Shown piece after piece: positions 1 to 5,852 of a stretch of DNA of 8,737 bases. The translations under genes and the position numbers were made by a program. Within the stretch, counting starts at the first letter, position 1, and every line of letters starts with the position of its first letter. The stretch is from positions 1-8,737 of the forward strand of contig CAMDJS010000086.1 of NCBI GenBank assembly GCA_945900685.1, in the 5' to 3' direction. The stretch is from Bordetella parapertussis. GTDB taxonomy: Bacteria > Pseudomonadota > Gammaproteobacteria > Burkholderiales > Burkholderiaceae_C. The notes beneath the pieces were generated by a model. It was not told the origin of the DNA. It saw only the letters and a list, made by a program, of their open reading frames with translations, and did not search any database.

Positions 1-806
1 GCGGCGGTGTATCTGTCCACGCGCGGGCTGTATTGGCGCGGATCCAAACCGTCAGCGCCTGCAATCACTTCGAGCAACAAAGCGTTGTCCGCCACATTGG
101 CTGTCATGGGTCCTGCATGGTCGATGGTGGCTTCAATCGGCATGATGCCTGTGTAGGGCACCAAGCCATGCGTAGGTTTCATGCCGTAAATGCCGCACCA
201 TGAAGCAGGCATGCGGATAGAGCCGCCTTGGTCACCGCCAATGGCCAAATCGAGTTCACCTGCACCCACCAAAGCAGCCGAGCCGGATGACGAGCCGCCG
301 GCGGAGTAGCCGTAACGGTAAGGGTTGTGAACCGGGCCTGCGGCATTGGTGTGGCTGCCGCCAGACAAACAGAAATACTCGCAATGCGCTTTGCCTGCGA
401 TGGTGCCACCGGCATCCAAAATGCGCGTGACCAAAGTAGCGTCCACATCGGGCACATAGCCTTCCAACGAAGAAGCACCGTTCATCATGGGCACGCCAGC
501 GAGACACACGTTGTCTTTGAGCACCACACGTTTGCCGCTTAAGGGGCCGTGGGCAGCGCCACGCACTTCGCTCTTGACGGCCCAAGCGTTCAGCGGGTTG
601 TCTGCCGCACTCGGTTTGATGCCGGGGGTGCGCGGGTAGCGAACCGGCGGCAGGTTGTCAGGCAGCTGCGTCAATCGGTCGTAAGACTGGAAAGTGCCTT
701 CCATGATTTCAAGGTATTCAGCCACTTCGCGGGATGACATGTTCATATGCAGCGATTCGACAATGGCGTGCATTTGATCGACAGTTGGACGTTTGACAGT
801 AGACAT
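1..806 (-). other. Amidase-signature-family amidase module (N-terminal half) of the fused ORF; possible separate start at 806
   Basis: This module would hydrolyse carboxamides to the acid and ammonia in the cytoplasm. Numbered from Met at 806, the Ser-cisSer-Lys catalytic set of the amidase signature family is visible: K97 in VVLKDNV, S172 in the Gly/Ser-rich stretch SAGGSSSGS (168-176), and nucleophile S196 in [13 protein letters not shown] (190-202). The pattern, including [23 protein letters not shown] and a helical N-terminal extension of about 65 residues, resembles from memory the nitrile-hydratase-linked Rhodococcus amidases of about 520 residues. If so, roughly half the enzyme (268 residues) is visible here. 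The Met at 806 sits where such enzymes normally begin. It is preceded by GGGGGA only 3 nt away, closer than a usual ribosome binding site. This suggests an ancestral free-standing gene that is now in frame with the ATPase. Nitrilase-type (AmiE) amidases are excluded by the Gly/Ser motif. The substrate is unknown. Confidence 0.88.
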
Positions 807-1787
807 GATTCCCCCGGGGCCGGTGGCCTTAGATTCGATGGCGGTTGAATGCGACCGCTTGTTGGTAGAAGAAGATTTGACCGATGGACGACTGTGCTCA
901 CTTGCATGTTCCGAATGGGCATGGACGCTTGCAGGTGCAGACGGTGTGTGCTTTGATGAATGTGATGCAGGCGCTGGGTTGTGCGCGCTTGCAGGTTTGG
1001 CTGCTTGCGTGTGCGGGCTGTGTGTCATGCGCGCCGAGCCCATGCCCAGCAGTTCACTCAAACCGCCGCCGCTCAATTGGCTGGCATGCAATTCTTTAAG
1101 TATGGTGCCGCGCTCAAACACCACGACGCGGTGTGCAACATCTAGCACCAAGTCCAGATTTTGTTCAACAATGATCAAGGCCAAACCGAATTCATCCCGC
1201 AGGCGAGCCAGCGTGGCGCCAATCTCTTGCACGATGGACGGTTGAATGCCTTCACTGGGCTCGTCCAGCAACAACAACCAAGGCTTGGGAACCAGTGCGC
1301 GTGCCAAGGCCAAAATTTGTTGCTCGCCGCCTGACAAAGAACCACCTTTGCGGTCTAGCAGCACACGCAAACGCGGGAACTGATCGACCACTCGCTCCAC
1401 CGCTTGCTCTTCGGTCTCACCGATGTCTTCGCGCCAAGCCATGCGCAGGTTTTCAAGTGCGGTCAGTCCCGGCAAAATGCCACGGCCTTGCGGCACATAA
1501 CCAATGCCCATTTGCGAACGCTGGTGCGCGGCAGAACCGGTGGCGTCTGTGCCGTCGAGTTCAATGCGCCCGCCGGTAGAGGGCATAAGTCCCATGATGA
1601 CTTTGAGCAGCGTGGTTTTGCCCATGCCGTTGTGGCCGACGATGCCGACCGCCTCGCCTTCGTGGATTTGCAAATTGACGCCGTGAAGCACAGGCACGCG
1701 GCCATAACCGGCGCGCAAGTCAGCGACTTGCAACACCACGTCGGCGCGGTCAAATGGGTCGGTGTGGGAGTGATGTGACTCAGCCAT
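1..1787 (-). CDS. ABC transporter ATPase (LivF/UrtE type) fused in frame to an amidase; C-terminus beyond the window
   Basis: This single open frame of at least 595 residues starts at 1787 and runs off the left edge. I checked every codon from 1140 down to 804 and found no stop. Residues 1-250 form a branched-chain-amino-acid/urea-type ABC ATPase: Walker A GHNGMGKT (51-58), Q-loop YVPQ (97-100), signature LSGGEQQ (151-157), Walker B LLLLDEP (171-177) and SEGIQPSI (178-185), which is typical of UrtE/FmdF. VEQN (207-210) takes the place of the H-loop His, as is usual in LivF. Residues 254-327 are a low-complexity linker. From residue 328 an amidase-signature enzyme follows. The start lies 2 nt after the stop of the preceding ATPase gene, so translation is probably coupled. 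The N-terminus [10 protein letters not shown] is also His-rich. The ATPase should pair with the upstream LivG-type subunit to power amide import. Whether the cell makes one fused chain, or also free amidase from an internal start at 806, cannot be decided here. Confidence 0.85.
   Translation of the reverse strand, partial: MAESHHSHTDPFDRADVVLQVADLRAGYGRVPVLHGVNLQIHEGEAVGIVGHNGMGKTTLLKVIMGLMPSTGGRIELDGTDATGSAAHQRSQMGIGYVPQGRGILPGLTALENLRMAWREDIGETEEQAVERVVDQFPRLRVLLDRKGGSLSGGEQQILALARALVPKPWLLLLDEPSEGIQPSIVQEIGATLARLRDEFGLALIIVEQNLDLVLDVAHRVVVFERGTILKELHASQLSGGGLSELLGMGSARMTHSPHTQAAKPASAHNPAPASHSSKHTPSAPASVHAHSEHASEHSRPSVKSSSTNKRSHSTAIESKATGPGGIMSTVKRPTVDQMHAIVESLHMNMSSREVAEYLEIMEGTFQSYDRLTQLPDNLPPVRYPRTPGIKPSAADNPLNAWAVKSEVRGAAHGPLSGKRVVLKDNVCLAGVPMMNGASSLEGYVPDVDATLVTRILDAGGTIAGKAHCEYFCLSGGSHTNAAGPVHNPYRYGYSAGGSSSGSAALVGAGELDLAIGGDQGGSIRMPASWCGIYGMKPTHGLVPYTGIMPIEATIDHAGPMTANVADNALLLEVIAGADGLDPRQYSPRVDRYTA
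807..1028 (-). other. Low-complexity His/Ser/Ala/Pro linker between the ATPase and amidase modules
   Basis: This stretch encodes residues 254-327 of the fused ORF. It contains about ten His and many Ser, Ala, Pro and Thr, with no hydrophobic core and no recognisable domain. It begins directly after the natural end of the ATPase fold ([11 protein letters not shown]) and ends at the first Met of the amidase. An 11-bp direct repeat (cgcttgcaggt on the plus strand at 926-936 and 986-996) encodes the repeated Pro-Ala-Ser motif in KPASAH and APASVH. The composition is that of a flexible, disordered tether. The His content could bind metal, but nothing else supports that. It may have arisen from a former intergenic spacer that became translated. 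Confidence 0.75.
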
Positions 1788-1789
1788 GC

Positions 1790-2515
1790 TTATTTCGCCC
1801 GGTTGCCAATGTAAACCTCACGCACTTTGGCGTTATTCATCACCGCGTCTGTGGCACCCTCCATCAGCACTGCACCTTGGTGCAACACCGTGACCGAGCC
1901 GCCGAGCATGCGGACAAAATTCATATCGTGGTCAACCACCACCACGGCGGCTTGCTGGTTGATGCCGTGAATCAATTCAACCAGACGATCGGCTTCGGCA
2001 CCGGTGATGCCAGCAGCAGGTTCGTCGAGCAACACCAGTTTGGGACGTTGGCACAAGACCAAACCGATCTCGACAATTTGACGCTGACCGTGCGCGAGTT
2101 CGCCCACCATGCGACGCACGTGCGTTTGCAAACCCAGCTCTTCAATCACACGGTCTACTTCAGAGGAAGCACCGTTTTTGCCATGGATACGGCGTGCCGA
2201 CAGCCACAAGTTTTCCCACACTGTCAAACCATTCATAACCGAAGGCACCTGGGTTTTGATGCCCACCCCGAGTTGCACAATTTCGTGCGGTCTCCAACCG
2301 GTGACATCGTGACCTCGAATGAACACACGGCCGTTGCTGTGGTTGATCTGGTGCAAACCGGTCATGCATTTGAACAAGGTGCTTTTGCCTGCGCCGTTGG
2401 GGCCGATGAGGCAACGCAGTTCGCGTTCGCGCAAATTGAAATTCACGTTGTTGACAGCCAATACGCCGCCAAAACGCATGGACAAATCGCGGGTCTCGAC
2501 AATCATTTCACTCAT
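1790..2515 (-). CDS. ABC transporter ATP-binding protein, LivG/UrtD type (amide/urea uptake)
   Basis: This 241-residue nucleotide-binding subunit sits on the cytoplasmic side of the HAAT-family importer and should heterodimerise with the LivF-type ATPase encoded next. Visible motifs are Walker A GPNGAGKS (38-45), Q89 of the Q-loop in KTQVPS, signature LAHGQRQ (140-146), Walker B LVLLDEP (160-166) and H-loop His196 in VVDHDM. The [12 protein letters not shown] signature, instead of the canonical LSGGQ, is the UrtD/FmdE-like variant. AGITGAE (168-174) is typical of this subfamily. The start at 2515 is supported by GGAGG 6 nt upstream (plus-strand complement near 2522-2526). It overlaps the stop of the permease gene as ATGA. 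The length is normal for the family. I see no truncation or missing catalytic residue. Confidence 0.93.
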   Translation of the reverse strand: MSEMIVETRDLSMRFGGVLAVNNVNFNLRERELRCLIGPNGAGKSTLFKCMTGLHQINHSNGRVFIRGHDVTGWRPHEIVQLGVGIKTQVPSVMNGLTVWENLWLSARRIHGKNGASSEVDRVIEELGLQTHVRRMVGELAHGQRQIVEIGLVLCQRPKLVLLDEPAAGITGAEADRLVELIHGINQQAAVVVVDHDMNFVRMLGGSVTVLHQGAVLMEGATDAVMNNAKVREVYIGNRAK

Positions 2516-3606
2516 GATTGGCCTCCGCTTTTGTCATGTCCGGCTGAGGCACGTGGCTGGCGACGCTCGCCTGCACGGCGGCGCATGCTGTTGTTGCGCG
2601 CACGGCTGACACTGCGGTCACCTTGCTTTTTACTCCAACCCATGACCGTGGGCAACAAACCCCGTGGCAACAACAAGACCACCAACACCAAAATAGCACC
2701 AATGACCAAGGAGTTGTCGACGAAAGTTTGACCGCCGAGCAGCAGCTTCATGGTGCCTAACAACACCGCGCCAATGACCGGCCCCATCAAGGTGCCGAGG
2801 CCGCCTGCAATCACCCAAATGATGACCTCCACCGATTGACCCAAACCAAACAGTGCCGGTGTGACGATCTCCGCCCAACTTGCAAACAAACAACCTGCCA
2901 TGCCTGCCATGGCAGCAGACAAAGCAAAAATGCCGGTCTTGTAGGCAGGTGCGTTGTAGCCCAACAATTCAATGCGTGATTCGTTTTCGCGGATGCCAAG
3001 CAAAACGCGTCCGAAAGCGCTTGACAACACCCAACGCGAAATCAAGTAGCAAAACACCAGACAACACAAAACCACGTAATACAAGGCGGTGCCGATGATG
3101 GGCGCGCTCGGGTCGCCCGGCACATTCAAAACAGGAAAAGCCGGAATGCCGTTGAAGCCACCGAGTCGGGCGTTCCCGATGCTGTAGGCGTCGCCTGCGG
3201 TCGCGCCCATGAACTTGGCCATGATCAGCGAAAACACCAAAGTGATGACGCCCATGTAGACATCGCTGATGCGACCGTAAAACATCATGGCGCCTATGAG
3301 TGCCGCCACAAATGCAGGGACCAAGATGGCTAGCATCCACGCCGCCGTGCTTTCACCTAGGTTCATCGAAGTGATGGCATAGGTGTAAGCACCCAATCCG
3401 AAATACGCGGCGTGACCAAAACTCAGGATGCCCGCATAGCCCCACATCAAACCCAAAGACAAAGCAAACAATGCCCAGATGCCTAAGAGTGTGGGTGTGT
3501 TGGTGTCAAACACCGCAGGCAGCAGCAGCAGCAGGATCGTGATGCCGATGATCCAACCCCAATGGGTGCGACCTGCGCTGGAGAATTTGGCGGCGTCTCC
3601 AATCAT
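2512..3606 (-). CDS. ABC transporter permease, LivM/UrtC type
   Basis: This 364-residue integral inner-membrane permease is one of two that form the import channel. Strongly hydrophobic segments lie near residues 17-33, 40-62, 90-110, 115-134, 172-194, 225-245, 260-287 and 300-318. The conserved LivM motif GYAGILSFGHAAYFGLGAY lies at 56-74. The cytoplasmic EAA-like coupling loop GRVLLGIRENESRIELLGY (199-217) contacts the ATPases. The loop around 148-168 (LGGFNGIPAFPVLNVPGDPS) is probably periplasmic. The start at 3606 overlaps the preceding permease stop as ATGA, and its own stop overlaps the ATPase start in the same way, so translation is tightly coupled. The last 40 residues (325-364) are an odd hydrophilic tail with nine Arg, predicted to be cytoplasmic. 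Confidence 0.93.
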   Translation of the reverse strand: MIGDAAKFSSAGRTHWGWIIGITILLLLLPAVFDTNTPTLLGIWALFALSLGLMWGYAGILSFGHAAYFGLGAYTYAITSMNLGESTAAWMLAILVPAFVAALIGAMMFYGRISDVYMGVITLVFSLIMAKFMGATAGDAYSIGNARLGGFNGIPAFPVLNVPGDPSAPIIGTALYYVVLCCLVFCYLISRWVLSSAFGRVLLGIRENESRIELLGYNAPAYKTGIFALSAAMAGMAGCLFASWAEIVTPALFGLGQSVEVIIWVIAGGLGTLMGPVIGAVLLGTMKLLLGGQTFVDNSLVIGAILVLVVLLLPRGLLPTVMGWSKKQGDRSVSRARNNSMRRRAGERRQPRASAGHDKSGGQS

Positions 3607-4469
3607 GGTGCGTTACGGAAAAAGCGACCGGTGATACCTTGCGGCATGAGGCGCAGCAACACCACGGCAAATGCCAGCATGACTATCTCTCCAATGACGG
3701 GGGTGGAACCGAATGACACCACCTGATTGATGGTGCCGAAAATCACTGAGCTTGAAAGTGTGCCGGTGATGACCGCAGCACCGCCGGTAATGACCGTGAT
3801 GAAAGCCTTGGCGATGTATGCACCACCGGATGACGGCAACAAGCCTGTCAACGGCGCCAACACACCACCGGCCAGACCGGATAAAGCCGCGCCGACCGTG
3901 AAAGTCCACATATACACACGCTTGGGGTCGTAACCCAAAGATGAGGCCACATCGGCACTTTGCATGGCACCGCGCGCCACCAAACCGAAACGGGTGAAAC
4001 GCATCACCAGCCACATACACAAAATCAACAACGTGGCGATACCGATGATGAACAGGTTGTAGCCGCCCATTTGGAATTCGCCGAGTTCATAGCCTGGAAT
4101 GGGAGCCGGCACACTGACTGCCGTGTTGCCAAAAATGAAGGTCACGAGACCCACCATCAGCAGAGACAAACCCCAAGTAGCCAGCATGGTGTCGATCATG
4201 CGGCCGTACAACTGACGCACCACCAATCGTTCCACCAGCAAGCCCAAAATACCGACGACCAGCGGTGAAATCACCAGCATGGCGAAATAAATATTGATGT
4301 CTGCTTTGGCACAAGCAATGGTGGTGTAGCCGCCAATCATGACGAACTCACCGTGCGCCAGATTGATCACCCGCATCATGCCAAACACCACGGCCAGTCC
4401 GGCGCTGGTCAGCACCAAAAAGGCAATCATGTAAATGATTTCTAGAAGAACAACCGCTGCGTAATCCAT
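3603..4469 (-). CDS. ABC transporter permease, LivH/UrtB type
   Basis: This inner-membrane permease pairs with the LivM-type subunit. I chose the start at 4469 (288 residues). It has AGAGAG at a suitable distance and gives MDYAAVVLLEIIYMIAF, which begins just before the first membrane helix. The alternative Met at 4493 would add eight residues but lies inside a hairpin stem. Membrane segments are visible near 5-30, 42-52, 60-80, 92-114, 139-157, 187-210, 222-248 and 259-277. GMMRVINLAHGEFVMIGGY (30-48) is the hallmark LivH/UrtB motif. The EAA-like loop RGAMQSADVASSLGYDPKRV (166-185) is the expected ATPase contact. It follows the binding-protein gene after a 61-nt spacer and overlaps the next permease by 4 nt. 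The family assignment is firm. The amide or urea substrate is inferred from the neighbouring genes. Confidence 0.92.
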   Translation of the reverse strand: MDYAAVVLLEIIYMIAFLVLTSAGLAVVFGMMRVINLAHGEFVMIGGYTTIACAKADINIYFAMLVISPLVVGILGLLVERLVVRQLYGRMIDTMLATWGLSLLMVGLVTFIFGNTAVSVPAPIPGYELGEFQMGGYNLFIIGIATLLILCMWLVMRFTRFGLVARGAMQSADVASSLGYDPKRVYMWTFTVGAALSGLAGGVLAPLTGLLPSSGGAYIAKAFITVITGGAAVITGTLSSSVIFGTINQVVSFGSTPVIGEIVMLAFAVVLLRLMPQGITGRFFRNAP

Positions 4470-4489
4470 GCTTACTCTCTGAAACTTGA

Positions 4490-4517
4490 GCATCCCGGCT
4501 CACATGAACCGGGATGC
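4490..4517 (-). terminator. Hairpin between binding-protein and permease genes; possible attenuator or mRNA-stabilising stem
   Basis: This is a perfect 9-bp inverted repeat, gcatcccgg (4490-4498) with ccgggatgc (4509-4517), enclosing a 10-nt loop. It lies 13 nt after the binding-protein stop and before the preferred permease start at 4469. No run of T follows on the minus strand, so a strong intrinsic terminator is unlikely. In binding-protein-dependent transport operons such stems often protect the upstream mRNA or reduce downstream expression, giving more binding protein than permease. That role is inferred here. Confidence 0.55.
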
Positions 4518-4530
4518 GATCCGACAAGGT

Positions 4531-5766
4531 TTAAATCTTCACTTCGTACTGTTTGTTGTCTTTCGGATTTTTCTGCAAGTCACAGAATTGGAGCGTGTCT
4601 GAAGGAGGACGCGCTTTGAACTGCTGCTTGATAGTGAGTTTTTGGTTTTTCACTTCCATCACGTTGATGTCCAAAATGGCGTGGTGGGTTTTCGGGTCGA
4701 GGGTGACCGTGCCGCCAGGACCTTGAATGCTGACACCGGATTCGATGGCTGCCAACATTTTTTCGCGGTCCAGTGAACCCGCTTTCTTGACGCAAGCTGC
4801 CCACAACATGATGCCTTGGTACTGAGACACTGCGATTTCGTGAACCAGTTTGGTGTCGCCGAAACGCTTGGCCCATTTCGCCAAAAAGTCTTTGTTGGCG
4901 GGGTTGGCATTTTCCTGGCTGTAGTTACCAGCGATCAAGATGCCGTCGCCTTCTGCCGCAGACAAAGCCAGATGCTCGTTGCCCACACCGAAGGTGGTGG
5001 AGCACAAAGGAATCTTTTTGTTCATGCCAGATGCTGCCCACTGGCGGAAGAAAGACATGTGCGCGCCACCGACCAAAGCGGCCACGACAAACTTGGGCTT
5101 CTCTTGCTGGATCTTGGCAATGGTTGAACCGAAGTCAGACACATCCAAGGGGAAGAAGTTGGTTTGCACCACTTTGCCGCCACCTTTTTTGATGTAGTGT
5201 GTCAACCACTTGGCCGTGATCTGACCGTAGTTGTAGTCCGCAGCGAGCACATAGGCGGTGTTGCCCCATTGCTTCAGTGCCACTTCCACAATCGGCTCGA
5301 CCGCTTGTGCAGGTGTGGTGCCGGTGCAAACGATGTTGCGGTCACATACGCCGCCTTCGTACAACACGTTGTAAAAGTAGAGTGAATTGGCGCGGTGAAA
5401 TGTCTGGCGAATGGCTTCTCGTGAAGCTGAAGTGATGCCGCCGTGGGTGACATCGACTTTGTCGTCGCGGGTCAGTTGTTGTGCGTACTTGGTATAGAGC
5501 GCAATGTCAGACTGTGAGTCATATTGCACGACTTGGATTTTGCGACCAAGCAAGCCACCGCCAGCGTTGATTTCTTCAGCAGCCAATGTGGTGGCCATCA
5601 CCATGGGCTTGCCATAGGCGTCTAGGTTGCCGGAGTTGTCAAGAATGGAACCGAGTTTGATGGGCGCACCCTGTGCCAAAACCATCTCAAAGGGAATCGT
5701 GGTGCCCAGTGCGGTCAGACCGGCTGAACCAGTTCCTGCCAAAAATTGGCGACGTGAAAAGCTCAT
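4531..5766 (-). CDS. Tat-exported periplasmic amide/urea-type ABC substrate-binding protein
   Basis: This 411-residue binding protein would capture the solute in the periplasm and deliver it to the two permeases. The start at 5766 has AGGAG 7 nt upstream. A Met 46 codons further upstream adds a segment that does not resemble a signal peptide. Residues 1-33 are a twin-arginine leader: SRRQFLAG (4-11), a short hydrophobic stretch, and probable cleavage near VLAQG-A. The mature part begins PIKLGSILDNSGNLDAYGKP, which is typical of Peripla_BP_5/UrtA-FmdD proteins. GGGLLGRKIQVVQYDSQSD (69-87) and the second-lobe stretch VLAADYNYGQ (173-182) also fit that family. Cys141 and Cys147 (GGVCDRNIVCTG) could form a disulfide. 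The family includes urea-, formamide- and short-chain-amide-binding members, and the co-transcribed amidase makes an amide the best guess. Leu/Ile/Val binding is less likely because of these motifs. Confidence 0.9.
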   Translation of the reverse strand: MSFSRRQFLAGTGSAGLTALGTTIPFEMVLAQGAPIKLGSILDNSGNLDAYGKPMVMATTLAAEEINAGGGLLGRKIQVVQYDSQSDIALYTKYAQQLTRDDKVDVTHGGITSASREAIRQTFHRANSLYFYNVLYEGGVCDRNIVCTGTTPAQAVEPIVEVALKQWGNTAYVLAADYNYGQITAKWLTHYIKKGGGKVVQTNFFPLDVSDFGSTIAKIQQEKPKFVVAALVGGAHMSFFRQWAASGMNKKIPLCSTTFGVGNEHLALSAAEGDGILIAGNYSQENANPANKDFLAKWAKRFGDTKLVHEIAVSQYQGIMLWAACVKKAGSLDREKMLAAIESGVSIQGPGGTVTLDPKTHHAILDINVMEVKNQKLTIKQQFKARPPSDTLQFCDLQKNPKDNKQYEVKI

Positions 5767-5830
5767 GGTGTTACTCCTGAAAATTGAGCAATCTGCTCGT
5801 GGGTTGGGGAAGTGAAAAGAGGGAGAAATA

Positions 5831-5852
5831 TGACAAGTTAAATTACTTGTCA
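5831..5852. promoter_or_regulatory. Perfect 8-bp dyad TGACAAGT-N6-ACTTGTCA upstream of the uptake operon
   Basis: tgacaagt (5831-5838) and acttgtca (5845-5852) are exact inverted complements around taaatt. The dyad spans the stop codon of the flotillin gene and lies 65 nt before the binding-protein start. On the minus strand its right arm contains TTGTCA, close to a sigma-70 -35 box, but no convincing -10 follows at 17 nt. It could be an operator for a GntR- or LysR-type regulator of the amide operon, or a weak terminator of the flotillin gene, because the downstream bases are pyrimidine-rich but not a T-run. A second small dyad, GAGCA-ATC-TGCTC, lies at 5786-5798 just upstream of the binding-protein ribosome binding site. 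Confidence 0.45.

Noticed and set aside
807..1100. Frameshift or sequencing error creating the ATPase-amidase fusion
   Set aside because: ATPase and amidase are already in the same frame, and the linker begins at the natural end of the ATPase fold. An indel that removed a stop cannot be fully excluded without reads, so it is listed as a test and not adopted.
793..1245. Plus-strand open frame of 150 codons over the linker
   Set aside because: It is antisense to the fused ATPase-amidase frame, its Cys/Ala-rich translation has no recognisable family, and it has no ribosome binding site.
1754..2731. Long plus-strand open frame (325 codons)
   Set aside because: It lies opposite the LivG-type ATPase and the end of the permease. 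Its translation is His/Gln-rich with no domain, while the minus strand carries all the ABC motifs.
4470..4493. Upstream start at 4493 for the LivH-type permease
   Set aside because: It sits in the hairpin stem and has a poor ribosome binding site. The start at 4469 is better placed.
5785..5800. Sigma-54 promoter for the operon (TTGCT on the minus strand)
   Set aside because: There is no GG element at the required -24 spacing.
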